Part shown: piece by piece, positions 42,697 through 51,493 of the stretch
How the letters are laid out: every line of letters begins with the position of its first letter
Numbering within the stretch: the first letter of the stretch is position 1
Origin: Saccharopolyspora_C sp040643635
Lineage (GTDB): Bacteria; Actinomycetota; Actinomycetes; Mycobacteriales; Pseudonocardiaceae
Length of the DNA: 64,000 bases
Reading direction: 5' to 3'
Assembly (NCBI RefSeq): GCF_040643635.1
Contig: NZ_JBEYUS010000029.1
Location: 1-64,000, forward strand
Notes under the pieces: generated by a model
Told to the model about the DNA's origin: nothing
The model's database searches: none
Seen by the model: the letters and a program-made list of their open reading frames with translations, nothing else
Program-made: the position numbers and the translations under genes

Positions 42697-42975
42697 GACT
42701 GGTACCCTGACATGAGCGACCAGCCCCCGCGCAGTCGGGGGCGGCAAAGTGGAGCCCCGCTCCCACCCGTGCAGCCGACTCTCAGGCCGCCGGGTCCCGG
42801 TCCCACCGGCGTCGCGCCGGTGGTGCGAGCGGTATTGCGGTACCGGTTCGATCGGTAGGAGTAGGGTCTCGCGGTTCCGGGCATTCCGGAATTCCGCGGG
42901 ACTACTGCACGTCCAGGGGCGAGCTTCACGCGCCGAGGCTGCAGCAAGACCGAAGCATCGAACCGAGGAGGCCCC
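42697..42975 (+). promoter_or_regulatory. divergent region and infC leader
   Basis: It contains hairpins cccccg-cgcagt-cgggggc near 42725 and ccaccggcg-tcg-cgccggtgg (42803..42823), then TAGGGT (42862..42867) as a possible -10, which leaves a leader of about 100 bases before the infC ATC. A ribosomal protein L20-type autoregulatory leader is common here in bacteria, but no defined structure could be assigned by eye. Confidence 0.4.
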
Positions 42976-43515
42976 ATCAGCACGGAGACGCGCATCAACG
43001 ACCGCATCCGCGTGCCCGAAGTCCGCTTGGTCGGACCGAACGGCGAACAGGTCGGCATCGTCCGCATCGAGGACGCGCTCCGCCTGGCGCAGGAAGCGGA
43101 TCTGGACCTTGTCGAGGTCGCCCCGCAGGCGCGCCCGCCGGTCTGCAAGCTCATGGACTACGGCAAGTTCAAGTACGAGAGTGCGCAGAAGGCTCGCGAA
43201 TCGCGCCGCAACCAGCAGCAGACCGTCATCAAGGAGCAGAAGCTCCGGCCGAAGATCGACCCGCACGACTACGAGACGAAGAAGGGTCACGTCACCCGCT
43301 TCCTCGGCCAGGGTCACAAGGTCAAGGTGACGATCATGTTCCGCGGTCGTGAGCAGTCGCGTCCCGAGCTGGGCTTTCGTCTGTTGCAGCGGCTGGCCGA
43401 CGACGTCGCCGAACTGGGGTTCATCGAGGCCAACCCGAAGCAGGACGGCCGGAACATGATCATGGTCCTGGCGCCGCACAAGACGAACAAGACCAAGCCG
43501 AAGGCGACCGCGTAA
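42976..43515 (+). CDS. infC: translation initiation factor IF-3
   Basis: 179 residues. The start is ATC 42976, four bases after gaggagg. The sequence from there, STETRINDRIRVPEVRLVGP, is the normal IF-3 N-terminus. A GTG at 43012 would remove its first 12 residues. AUU/AUC starts underlie IF-3 autoregulation, since IF-3 rejects non-standard start codons. The linker contains KFKYESAQKARESRRNQQQ, and the C-domain RFLGQGHKVKVTIMFRGREQ and ANPKQDGRNMIMVLAP. It binds the 30S subunit. First gene of infC-rpmI-rplT. Confidence 0.96.
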   Translation: MSTETRINDRIRVPEVRLVGPNGEQVGIVRIEDALRLAQEADLDLVEVAPQARPPVCKLMDYGKFKYESAQKARESRRNQQQTVIKEQKLRPKIDPHDYETKKGHVTRFLGQGHKVKVTIMFRGREQSRPELGFRLLQRLADDVAELGFIEANPKQDGRNMIMVLAPHKTNKTKPKATA

Positions 43516-43667
43516 GGCCACCGGACGCATCGGGTGCCGCCCCGGCCGATCGAGCCGGGGCCCCGCCGATGCCTGGTCGGTTGCCGGCGCCGGTCGGGTG
43601 CAAGGGCCGATCAGGTCCGCCGTGGAGCCCCGCTCTGCGGCGGACCCCGTATGAGAAGGATTGAGAG

Positions 43668-43862
43668 ATGCCGAAGAACAAGACCCACAGCGGGACCGCG
43701 AAGCGCTTCCGGGTCACCGGCAGTGGCAAGCTGCGTCGCGAGCAGGCGGGCCGTCGCCACATCCTGGAGAAGAAGTCCAGCCGGGTGACCCGCCGCCTGG
43801 AGGGCACCGAAGCCGTCGCCAAGAACGACGTCAAGCGCATCAACAAGCTCCTGGGCCGCTGA
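43668..43862 (+). CDS. rpmI: 50S ribosomal protein L35
   Basis: 64 residues, ATG behind gaaggattgagag. Typical PKNKTHSGTAKRFRVTGSGK start and basic RRHILEKKSSRVTRRLEG core. It belongs to the large ribosomal subunit. The 152-base gap after infC contains a small hairpin (ccccggc/gccgggg near 43540..43560). Confidence 0.97.
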   Translation: MPKNKTHSGTAKRFRVTGSGKLRREQAGRRHILEKKSSRVTRRLEGTEAVAKNDVKRINKLLGR

Positions 43863-43951
43863 GCCCCGCGCCGCACCGCGGCGAAGGCTCTCCAGCGCTC
43901 CAGCCCCCCAGGGCGGTCCGCCGCCCCCGATGAGATCGACAGGACGGACCC

Positions 43952-44320
43952 GTGGCACGCGTCAAGCGGGCAGTGAACGCCCAGAAGAAGCGCCGCAGCA
44001 TTCTCGAGCAGGCCAGCGGTTACCGCGGCCAGCGCTCCCGGCTGTACCGCAAGGCCAAGGAGCAGACGCTCCACTCGAACGTCTACGCCTACCGCGACCG
44101 GCGCGCCCGCAAGGGTGAGTTCCGCAAGCTGTGGATCACCCGCATCAACGCGGCGACCCGGCAGAACGGCCTCTCCTACAACCGCTTCGTGCAGGGCCTG
44201 AAGGCCGCCGAGGTCGAGGTGGACCGGAAGATCCTGGCGGACCTCGCGGTGCGCGACCCGCAGGCCTTCACCGCGCTGGTGGACGTCGCCAAGAAGCACC
44301 TGCCGGAAGGTGCGGCCTGA
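43952..44320 (+). CDS. rplT: 50S ribosomal protein L20
   Basis: 122 residues, GTG start. Family marks are ARVKRAVNAQKKRRSILEQA, GYRGQRSRLYRKAKEQ, YRDRRARKGEFRKLWITRIN and LSYNRFVQGLKAAEVEVDRK. It is an early assembly protein of the 50S subunit and, in other bacteria, repressor of this operon. Its stop overlaps the likely start of the methyltransferase gene. Confidence 0.97.
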   Translation: MARVKRAVNAQKKRRSILEQASGYRGQRSRLYRKAKEQTLHSNVYAYRDRRARKGEFRKLWITRINAATRQNGLSYNRFVQGLKAAEVEVDRKILADLAVRDPQAFTALVDVAKKHLPEGAA

Positions 44321-45156
44321 TCACCGAGGGCACGCACGAGCAGCAACGGCCCGGGACACCTCCGCTGACGGAGCGATCGTCCCGGGTCGTTGTCGCGCGC
44401 AAGCTCACCCGCCGCGCCGGCCGGGACCGCGCGGGCGCCTTCCTCGCGGAGGGCGCGCAGGCGGTCGGTGAGGCGCTCGCCGCGCACGCCGCGGGCCGGG
44501 CCGAGGTGCGCGCGCTGTTCGCCACCGAAGAGCAGGCGGCGAAGCTGCCCGAGGTCGACGTCCCGCTGCACGTGGTGACCGACCGGGCTGCGGCCTCGCT
44601 GTCGGAGACCGTCACCCCGCAGGGGCTGGTGGCGCTGTGCGCGCTGCCCACCACCACGCCCGCCGAAGCACTGGCCGAACGGCCGCCGCTGGTGGCGGTG
44701 CTGCTGGGCGTCTCCGACCCGGGCAACGCCGGGACCGTGGTGCGCGTCGCCGACGCCGCGGGCGCCGGGTCCGTGCTGTTCGCGGGCGACGCCGTGGACC
44801 CGTACAACGGCAAGGCGGTGCGCGCGTCCACGGGCAGCGTGTTCCACCTGCCGGTGGCGCGGGACCGGGACGCCTCCGCGGTGCTCGCTGCCTGCCGCGC
44901 GGCCGGTCTGCGACTGGTCGGCGCCGACGGGTACGCGGAGGGCGACCTGGATTCGGCCGCCGCCGCCGGGGAGCTGGCCGTGCCGACCGCGTGGGTGTTC
45001 GGCAGCGAGGCCCACGGCCTGCCGCCGGAGGTCCTCGCCGAGCTGGACGCGACGCTGCGGGTGCCGATCTACGGCGGCGCGGAGAGCCTGAACCTGGCCA
45101 CCGCCGCCGCGGTCTGCCTGTACGCCTCCGCGCGGGCCCAGCGGCACCGCGGATAG
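44320..45156 (+). CDS. TrmH-family RNA 2'-O-methyltransferase (SpoU/TsnR type)
   Basis: About 263-278 residues; start unresolved. No ATG, GTG or TTG lies at a sensible place. ATC 44320 overlaps the rplT stop and has GGAAGG nine bases upstream. CTG 44365 would give TERSSRVVVARKLTRRAGRD, the usual N-terminus of relatives. The substrate-binding domain has GAFLAEGAQAVGEAL. The SPOUT knot shows LLGVSDPGNAGTVVRVADAA (motif 1, DPGNAGT), TAWVFGSEAHGLPPEV (motif 2) and VPIYGGAESLNLATAAAVCLY (motif 3). It methylates a ribose in 23S rRNA or tRNA. The place after rplT matches mycobacterial tsnR. Confidence 0.88.
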   Translation: MTEGTHEQQRPGTPPLTERSSRVVVARKLTRRAGRDRAGAFLAEGAQAVGEALAAHAAGRAEVRALFATEEQAAKLPEVDVPLHVVTDRAAASLSETVTPQGLVALCALPTTTPAEALAERPPLVAVLLGVSDPGNAGTVVRVADAAGAGSVLFAGDAVDPYNGKAVRASTGSVFHLPVARDRDASAVLAACRAAGLRLVGADGYAEGDLDSAAAAGELAVPTAWVFGSEAHGLPPEVLAELDATLRVPIYGGAESLNLATAAAVCLYASARAQRHRG

Positions 45157-45229
45157 CCGTCGGCAGCGCCCCGCCCGGGTGAACACGCCCAGGAACGCGG
45201 CTGCGCGAAAACCGCTCGACCGGGTCGCT

Positions 45230-45396
45230 TAGACTCGGGTTGCTGCGGCACGCATCCGCAGGTCACCCAGCAGGTGCAGGCCCATCGGGAGCCCGGCGGG
45301 GCGGCCGGGCGAAAAGGGTCGTGCCGGGCGGGTCACGCCGTGCTTGTCCCGCTTGACGAGTGTCGCCTGACGAATGACGGGAGTCATGCAGTAACG
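45230..45396 (+). promoter_or_regulatory. pheST promoter and leader
   Basis: TAGACT (45230..45235) is a good -10, giving a leader of about 155 bases. A small hairpin, ctgcgg-cacgcat-ccgcag, lies near 45243..45261. There is no Phe-rich leader peptide and no T-box motif. An isolated TTGACG at 45353 has no matching -10. Confidence 0.4.
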
Positions 45397-46464
45397 ATGT
45401 CTGGAGCCAACGACTCGTACGACCCCAAAGAGGTCGCCGCGCTCGCGCCGGAGACGCTCGACCGCGCCGCCGTCGAAGCCCGCAAGGGGTTCGAGGAGGC
45501 CGCGGACCTCGACGAGCTGGCCGCAGCGAAGCCCGCGCACCTGGGGGAGCGCTCGCCGCTGCTGACGGCCCGCCGGGAGATCGGCGCGCTGCCGCCGAAG
45601 GCCCGGTCCGAGGCGGGCAAGCGCGTCAACGAGGCCCGGCAGGCGATTCAGGGTGCGTTCGACGAGCGCCGCGCCGTGCTGCAGGCCGAGCGCGACGAGA
45701 AGGTGCTGCGCGAGGAATCCGTGGACGTCACCCTGCCCTCGGGCCGGGTCCCCGCGGGTGCCCGGCACCCCATCACCCAGCTCATCGAGCACGTCGCCGA
45801 CGTGTTCGTCGCGATGGGCTGGGAGGTCGCCGACGGTCCCGAGCTGGAAGCCGAGTGGTTCAACTTCGACGCGTTGAACTTCGGCAAGGACCACCCGGCG
45901 CGCACCATGCAGGACACGTTCCACGTGGGCCCGGAGGACTCGGGGCTGGTGCTGCGCACGCACACCTCGCCGGTGCAGGTCCGGTCGATGCTGAGCCGCG
46001 AGCTGCCGGTGTACCTGGTGTGCCCGGGCCGCACGTTCCGCACCGACGAGCTCGACGCCACCCACACCCCGGTGTTCCACCAGGTCGAAGGCCTGGCGGT
46101 GGACGAGGGCCTGACGATGGCGCACCTGAAGGGCACGCTGGACGCGTTCGCCCGCGCCATGTTCGGCCCGGAGTCGGTGACGCGGCTGCGCCCGAGCTTC
46201 TTCCCGTTCACCGAGCCCTCCGCGGAACTGGACGTGTGGTTCCCGCAGAAGAAGGGCGGCGCGGGCTGGGTCGAGTGGGGCGGCTGCGGCATGGTCGACC
46301 CGAACGTGCTGCGCGCCTGCGGCATCGACCCGACCAAGCACACCGGGTTCGCGTTCGGCATGGGCCTGGACCGCACCCTGCAGTTCCGCAACGGCATTCC
46401 CGACATGCGCGACATGATCGAGGGCGATGTGCGGTTCACCGAACCGTTCGGCATCGACTCCTGA
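45397..46464 (+). CDS. pheS: phenylalanine--tRNA ligase alpha subunit
   Basis: 355 residues, ATG. The N-terminal coiled coil (SYDPKEVAALAPETLDRAAV onward) binds tRNA. Class II motifs are HPITQLIEHVADVFVAMGWE, FNFDALNFGKDHPARTMQDT (motif 2 region), LRTHTSPVQVRSM and, at motif 3, GFAFGMGLDRTLQFRNGIPD. It charges tRNA-Phe together with PheT. The gap to pheT is 36 bases with gagagagaagg as ribosome site. Confidence 0.97.
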   Translation: MSGANDSYDPKEVAALAPETLDRAAVEARKGFEEAADLDELAAAKPAHLGERSPLLTARREIGALPPKARSEAGKRVNEARQAIQGAFDERRAVLQAERDEKVLREESVDVTLPSGRVPAGARHPITQLIEHVADVFVAMGWEVADGPELEAEWFNFDALNFGKDHPARTMQDTFHVGPEDSGLVLRTHTSPVQVRSMLSRELPVYLVCPGRTFRTDELDATHTPVFHQVEGLAVDEGLTMAHLKGTLDAFARAMFGPESVTRLRPSFFPFTEPSAELDVWFPQKKGGAGWVEWGGCGMVDPNVLRACGIDPTKHTGFAFGMGLDRTLQFRNGIPDMRDMIEGDVRFTEPFGIDS

Positions 46465-46500
46465 GCATCGTCCCGCTGCGAGAGAGAAGGACCTGAGCAA

Positions 46501-48993
46501 GTGCGGATTCCGGTTTCCTGGCTGGCCGAGCACCTCGAGCTGCCCGCGGACACCACCGCCGACACGCTGGCGGAGGCCTTCGTCCGGATCGGGCTGGAGG
46601 TCGAGGAGGTCGCCCACCTGTCGCAGGTGAGCGGCCCGTTGGTGGTCGGCCGCGTGGCCGAGATCGAGGAGCTGACCGGCTTCAAGAAGCCCATCCGGTT
46701 CTGCCGGGTGGAGGTCGGTGACGACGAGGACGGCGAGCGGCGCACCCAGGGCATCGTGTGCGGCGCGACGAACTTCACCGAGGGCAACCTCGTGGTCGTC
46801 GCCATGCCCGGCACGGTGCTGCCCGGCGGGTTCGAGATCGCGTCCCGCAAGACCTACGGGCGCGTCAGCGACGGCATGATCTGCTCGGCCAAGGAGCTGG
46901 GCATCGGCGAGGACCACGACGGCATCCTGGTGCTGCCCGCGGGCGTCGCCGACCCGGGAGCGGACGCGACCGAGCTGGTGGGCCTGGACGACGCGGTGAT
47001 CGAGCTGTCGATCACGCCGGACCGCGGCTACTGCTTCTCGGTGCGCGGCCTGGCCCGCGAGCTGTCCAACGCGCTGGAGGTCCCGTTCGGCGACCCGGCC
47101 GCGATGCCGGTGCCGGAGGACGAGCGGGAATCCCGCGCGGTGCGCGTCGAGGACGAGCAGGCGTGCTCCCGGTTCGTGTTCCGCCGGGTGACCGGCGTGG
47201 ACCCGACGGCGCCGACACCGTGGTGGATGCGGCGCAGGCTGGCGCTGGCGGGCATCCGCTCGATCTCGCTGTCGGTGGACGTCACGAACTACGTGATGCT
47301 GGAGCTGGGCCAGCCGCTGCACGCGTGGGACGCCTCGAAGCTCACCGGTGACGTGGTGGTCCGCCGCGCCGCCGAGGGCGAGGAGCTGACCACGCTCGAC
47401 GACGTGCGGCGCGAGCTGGACCCGGACGACATCGTGATCTGCGACGAGACCGGCCCGGTGAGCCTCGCAGGCGTGATGGGCGGGGCCAGCACCGAGATCG
47501 GCCCGGAGACCCACGACGTGCTGCTGGAAGCGGCGAACTGGGACCCGGCGAGCATCGCCCGCAGCATCCGCAGGCACAAGCTGCCCAGCGAGGCGGGCAA
47601 GCGCTTCGAGCGCACCGTCGACCCGGCGGTCGCCCCGGTGGCCGCCGAGCTCGCCGCGCAGCTGCTGGTGCGCTACGGCGAGGGCCGCATCGCGCAGGGC
47701 CGCACCGACGTGGGAACGCCGCTGGCGCCGCCCGCGGTGACGATGCCGCTGGCGCTGCCGGACAAGATCGCGGGCGTGCTCTACGCGCGCGGCATCACCG
47801 CGCACCGGTTGTCGCAGATCGGCTGCCGCATCGAGGTCGGCACCTCCGACGAGGGCGTCGGCCTGGTCACCGCGCACCCGCCGACGTGGCGCCCGGACCT
47901 GAAGCAGCCCGCCGACCTGGTGGAGGAGGTGCTGCGGCTGGAGGGCTACCACACGATCCCGTCGCTGCTGCCCGCCGCGCCTCCCGGCCGGGGGCTCACG
48001 CCCGAGCAGCGCCGCCGCCGCGCGGTGTCCCGGGCGCTGGCCGCGGACGGCAACGTCGAGGTGCTGCCGTTCCCGTTCACCAGCGACGAAGAGCTCGGCA
48101 AGCTCGGCATCGCCGAGGACGACCCGCGCCGCCGCACCCTGTCGCTGCTGAACGCGCTGGAGTCCGACCGCTCCGAACTGGCCACGACGCTGCTGCCGGG
48201 ACTGCTGGATTCGTTGCAGCGCAACGTGTCCCGCGGTCGCCGCGACCTGGCGCTGTTCCACATCGGACAGGTCGTGCTGCCCGCCGAGCAGGCCTCGGCG
48301 CCGCCGGAGGTCGGGGTGGACCAGCGCCCGGCGGACGAGCAGGTCGCCGCGCTGAACGCCGCGCTGCCCGCGCAGCCGGTGCACGCCGCCGTCGTGCTCG
48401 CCGGCAAGCGGGAGCGCCAGGGCTGGTGGGGCCCGGGTCGCGAGGCGAACTGGGCCGACGCCGTGGAGGCCGCGCGCACGGTGGCGCGGGCCGCCGGGGT
48501 GGAGCTGACGGTGACCGCGGGCGACCTCGCACCGTGGCACCCGGGCCGCTGCGCCGAGCTCAAGGTCGGCGACACCGTGGTGGGTCACGCGGGCGAACTG
48601 CACCCGAAGGTCGTCGAGGCGCTCGGCCTGCCGAAGCGGGCCTGCGCGATGGAGATCGACCTGGACGCGCTGCCGCTGCCGGATTCGCGTCCGGCGCCGT
48701 CGATCTCGGCCTACCCGCCGGTGCTGCTGGACGTGGCGCTGGTCGTGGACCGGGCGGTGCCCGCGGCGGAACTCGTCGAGGTGGTGCGCTCCGGCGGTGG
48801 TGAGCTGCTGGAGGACGTGCGGCTGTTCGACGTGTACTCCGGTGAGCAGCTGGCCGAGGGCAAGAAGTCCCTCGCGCTGGCGCTGCGGTTCCGCGCGGCG
48901 GACCGCACGCTCAAGCAGGAGGAGGCCACCGAGGCCCGCGACGCGGCGCTGCAGGCCGCCGAATCCCGCTTCGGAGCGGCGCTGCGCGCCTGA
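46501..48993 (+). CDS. pheT: phenylalanine--tRNA ligase beta subunit
   Basis: 830 residues, GTG start. It begins RIPVSWLAEHLELPADTTAD. An N-terminal tRNA-binding OB domain (VVGRVAEIEELTGFKKPIRF), the B3/B4 editing domain (DRGYCFSVRGLARELSNALE), B5 (RPDLKQPADLVEEVLRLEGY) and the C-terminal anticodon-binding ferredoxin-like domain (KSLALALRFRAADRTLKQEE) follow in the usual order. The length is normal. It edits mis-charged Tyr and supports the alpha subunit. Ends at a terminator with a U run. Confidence 0.97.
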   Translation: MRIPVSWLAEHLELPADTTADTLAEAFVRIGLEVEEVAHLSQVSGPLVVGRVAEIEELTGFKKPIRFCRVEVGDDEDGERRTQGIVCGATNFTEGNLVVVAMPGTVLPGGFEIASRKTYGRVSDGMICSAKELGIGEDHDGILVLPAGVADPGADATELVGLDDAVIELSITPDRGYCFSVRGLARELSNALEVPFGDPAAMPVPEDERESRAVRVEDEQACSRFVFRRVTGVDPTAPTPWWMRRRLALAGIRSISLSVDVTNYVMLELGQPLHAWDASKLTGDVVVRRAAEGEELTTLDDVRRELDPDDIVICDETGPVSLAGVMGGASTEIGPETHDVLLEAANWDPASIARSIRRHKLPSEAGKRFERTVDPAVAPVAAELAAQLLVRYGEGRIAQGRTDVGTPLAPPAVTMPLALPDKIAGVLYARGITAHRLSQIGCRIEVGTSDEGVGLVTAHPPTWRPDLKQPADLVEEVLRLEGYHTIPSLLPAAPPGRGLTPEQRRRRAVSRALAADGNVEVLPFPFTSDEELGKLGIAEDDPRRRTLSLLNALESDRSELATTLLPGLLDSLQRNVSRGRRDLALFHIGQVVLPAEQASAPPEVGVDQRPADEQVAALNAALPAQPVHAAVVLAGKRERQGWWGPGREANWADAVEAARTVARAAGVELTVTAGDLAPWHPGRCAELKVGDTVVGHAGELHPKVVEALGLPKRACAMEIDLDALPLPDSRPAPSISAYPPVLLDVALVVDRAVPAAELVEVVRSGGGELLEDVRLFDVYSGEQLAEGKKSLALALRFRAADRTLKQEEATEARDAALQAAESRFGAALRA

Positions 48994-49011
48994 TCCGAGA
49001 GCAACGCGACG

Positions 49012-49046
49012 AGGGCGCCCCTTCCAGCCGGGAGGGGCGCCCTTTT
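49012..49046 (+). terminator. rho-independent terminator of pheST
   Basis: Stem gggcgcccc (49013..49021) with ggggcgccc (49034..49042), followed by tttt. One of the few in this window with a U run. Confidence 0.88.
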
Positions 49047-49236
49047 CCGTCTCCGGACCGCTGCGGGACGAGCTTCTTCCGCGCGTCCGATTCCGCTGAA
49101 AGCACGCCCGTTCCGGAGCGTGCGGAGTAACGCTTCCGGCGGATTCCGCTTGTCCACCCCTGTGCTCGCGAACGTTTTCGGACCTGGCAGAGTCGATCGT
49201 GGCAGTGATCGTTGCGAGGGGTGGAGGAGTCGTGTC

Positions 49237-50727
49237 ATGAGCGCTCAGGATCGACTGGTCGCCGGGCGGTACCGGGTGGAGTCGAGGCTGGGCAGTGGCG
49301 CGATGGGCGTGGTGTGGAAGGCCTCCGACGAGCGCCTCAACCGCATGGTCGCGGTCAAGGAACTCCACCTGCGCCAATCGTCGAACGACCAGGACGTGCA
49401 GACCGCGAAGCGCCGCGCGATCCGCGAAGGCCGGATCACCGCGCGGCTGATGCACCGGCACGCGATCGCGGTCTACGACGTGGTGGAAGAGGACGGGCGA
49501 CCGTGCCTCATCATGGAATACCTGGATTCGCGGAGCCTCGAAGCGGTGCTCGCGGAACGCGGCACGCTGCCCGTCCTGGAGGTCGCGCAGCTCGGGTCCG
49601 ACGTGGCCGCCGCGCTGGTCGCCGCGCACGACGCGAAGATCGTGCACCGGGACGTGAAGCCGGGCAACATCCTCGTCGCCGACGAGATCACCAAGATCAC
49701 CGACTTCGGCATCTCCCGCGCGCTGGGCGACGCGAGCACCACCGGCGTGCTGGCGGGCACCCCCGCCTACCTGGCGCCGGAAGTGGCGCAGGGCGGCAAG
49801 GCCGACTTCCACACCGACGTCTACTCGCTGGGTTCCACGCTGTACGCGGCGCTGGAAGGCCGGCCACCGTTCGGCCTCGGCGACAACTCGATCGTGCTGC
49901 TGCACCGGGTCGCCTCCGGCGAGTTCGACCCGCCGCAGAACGCGGGCGAACTGGGCCCGGTGCTGCTGCGGATGCTGGCCGCCGAGCCGGCGCAGCGCCC
50001 CACCATGCAGCAGGCCCAGCGCGCGCTCGCCGCGGTCGCCGCCGGTGAAGAGCTCCCCGCCGAGTTCACCGCGGTCCCGATCCCCGCCCCGACCCGCCCG
50101 TTGCGCGAGGAGAAGCCCGCGCCCGCGCCGGCCCCGGTCGCGGAACCGGCACAGGAGCCCCGGAACCGCGGGCGCTACGGGCTGATCCTGGTGGGCGCGC
50201 TGCTCGTCGTCGGCGCCGGCGTGGCGGCCGCGCTGCTGACCGGGAACCTCAGCGGCGACCGCACCGCGGCGCCGCCCTCCACCTCCGAAGAGGTGCAGCC
50301 GCGCCCCGAGCCCTCGCCGACGCAGGAACCGGAACCGGCGCCGTCGAGCACCGCGGACGAGCAGACCTCCGCCGAACAGCCCGCGCCGCCGGAGCCACCG
50401 CAGCAGCCGGAGACCCCCGACCAGGTCGTCTCCGAGTACTACGCGGCGATGCCCGGGAACCTCGACGCGGCCTGGCAGCAGCTCACCCCCGACTACCAGA
50501 CCAACCACGCGGGCGGCTACGACGCGTTCCGCGAGTTCTGGGAGCCCATCACCAGCGTGCAGGCCTCCGGGGTGACCACCGAAGGGGCGAACACGGCGCA
50601 GGCCACCATCACCTACCGGTTCGACGACGGTCGCACCGTCGAGGAGCGCACCCGCTACACCCTGGTGCAGGACGGCGCCTCCTGGAAGATCGCCGCAACG
50701 ACGGTCCTGAGCAGCCGGACTCGCTGA
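49237..50727 (+). CDS. membrane Ser/Thr protein kinase with an NTF2-like extracellular domain
   Basis: 496 residues, ATG behind ggaggag. Kinase domain: glycine loop LGSGAMGVVWKAS at 19-30, Lys41 in VAVKELHL, IVHRDVKPGNILV with Asp139, DFG at 156-158, and APEVAQGGKADFHTDVYSLG. A Pro/Ala/Glu linker precedes one membrane helix at about 313-335 (YGLILVGALLVVGAGVAAAL). Outside there is an acidic Pro-rich spacer, then about 95 residues (EYYAAMPGNLDAAWQQLTPD, YRFDDGRTVEERTRYTLVQD) resembling an NTF2-like ligand domain rather than PASTA repeats. The last 16 codons are copied at 51438..51484. Confidence 0.9.
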   Translation: MSAQDRLVAGRYRVESRLGSGAMGVVWKASDERLNRMVAVKELHLRQSSNDQDVQTAKRRAIREGRITARLMHRHAIAVYDVVEEDGRPCLIMEYLDSRSLEAVLAERGTLPVLEVAQLGSDVAAALVAAHDAKIVHRDVKPGNILVADEITKITDFGISRALGDASTTGVLAGTPAYLAPEVAQGGKADFHTDVYSLGSTLYAALEGRPPFGLGDNSIVLLHRVASGEFDPPQNAGELGPVLLRMLAAEPAQRPTMQQAQRALAAVAAGEELPAEFTAVPIPAPTRPLREEKPAPAPAPVAEPAQEPRNRGRYGLILVGALLVVGAGVAAALLTGNLSGDRTAAPPSTSEEVQPRPEPSPTQEPEPAPSSTADEQTSAEQPAPPEPPQQPETPDQVVSEYYAAMPGNLDAAWQQLTPDYQTNHAGGYDAFREFWEPITSVQASGVTTEGANTAQATITYRFDDGRTVEERTRYTLVQDGASWKIAATTVLSSRTR

Positions 50728-50735
50728 CCCGCTCC

Positions 50736-50786
50736 AGGCGAATGGCCCATCCGCCCGTTCTCGTTGGGCGGGTGGGCCATTCACCT
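50736..50786. repeat. 50-base palindromic element, copy 2
   Basis: Arms aggcgaatggcccatccgcc and ggcgggtgggccattcacct around gttctcgtt. It lies between the convergent Ser/Thr kinase and first DUF3558 lipoprotein genes and may terminate both. Confidence 0.8.
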
Positions 50787-50808
50787 GGGTGGTCCGGGGT
50801 GCCGGTGG

Positions 50809-51348
50809 TCAGCGGGGGAGGCGGGGTTCTACCTGGCGGGCGAGCTTCTCGGCTTCGCCGCAGGGGTCGGGAATACCACCGGGGAAGATCTCGTTCACGG
50901 TGACGATCGCGACTCCGCCGCCCGCGTCGACGAGGATGTTGCAGATCCCGCGGTCCGTGGCGCCTGCGCTGATACCGGTGGCGGCGGCCCTGCCGTTGAT
51001 GTCGAACTTCTGGTAGCTGTCCCAGTTCCCGTGGGTCTCGTAGCTGTCGATCGTCTCGTCCTGGTTCTTGTACAAGGTCAGCATGGCGTTCTCGCCCTCG
51101 AACGAGCAGCCCGGTTCGAAGGAGACGTCTTCGACGCGTTCAGGCGCACCGCCAACCCCCGCAGCGGCCAAGTCGTCCGGTGTGAAGAACGCGCACGGAT
51201 CCAGGTCTTTGAGCCCGGAGGCCTTGGGCTGCGGCTCGGGGGAGTTCTGCTCCGACCCCGGGGCCGTGCCCCCCAACGCGCAGCCGGACAGTCCGAGCAG
51301 TCCGGCGCAAACAACGGTGGCGAGCAACCGGCGGGAACGTCGGGTCAC
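50809..51348 (-). CDS. DUF3558-type lipoprotein, copy 1
   Basis: 179 residues, GTG start. The signal TRRSRRLLATVVCAGLLGLS precedes the lipobox LSGC (Cys at about residue 25). The mature domain is DUF3558-like: GLKDLDPCAFFTPDDLAAAG, FEPGCSFEGENAMLTLYKNQ, GRAAATGI and CNILVDAGGGVAIVTV, with PDPCGEAEKLARQVEPRLPR at the end. Four Cys could form two disulfides. It is a duplicate of the gene at 51552..52085 (same length, most blocks identical) made by a tandem duplication of about 750 bases. Function unknown; it is anchored outside the membrane. Confidence 0.85.
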   Translation of the reverse strand: MTRRSRRLLATVVCAGLLGLSGCALGGTAPGSEQNSPEPQPKASGLKDLDPCAFFTPDDLAAAGVGGAPERVEDVSFEPGCSFEGENAMLTLYKNQDETIDSYETHGNWDSYQKFDINGRAAATGISAGATDRGICNILVDAGGGVAIVTVNEIFPGGIPDPCGEAEKLARQVEPRLPR

Positions 51349-51484
51349 TGGATACCTCTCTGCATGTCTTCAGCGATCTGATCCTCCGTGGCAGCCGGTC
51401 TTTGCCAAGGACTTCAGCCACCTACCACTTCGGCTTCTCCTGGAAGATCGCCGCGACGACGGTCCTGAGCAGCCGGACCCGCTA
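51345..51484. pseudogene. junction relics of the tandem duplication
   Basis: 51345..51400 (minus) encodes ATEDQIAEDMQRGIQ, the last 15 codons of the helical protein at 52082..52492. 51438..51484 (plus) repeats the last 16 codons of the Ser/Thr kinase, tcctggaagatcgccgcgac onward, then a stop. Both lack starts. They mark the ends of the duplicated unit. Confidence 0.85.
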
Positions 51485-51493
51485 GTTCACCGC

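Noticed and set aside
45353..45358. TTGACG as -35 of a pheS promoter
   Set aside because: No acceptable -10 hexamer lies 16-19 bases downstream. TAGACT at 45230 is better placed.
45157..45396. T-box or Phe-rich leader peptide upstream of pheS
   Set aside because: No T-box consensus, no run of Phe codons and no paired terminator/antiterminator were seen.
45229..50784. Minus-strand open frame of about 1850 codons
   Set aside because: Antisense shadow of pheS, pheT and the Ser/Thr kinase, with repetitive HRAGVQ-type composition and no domain.
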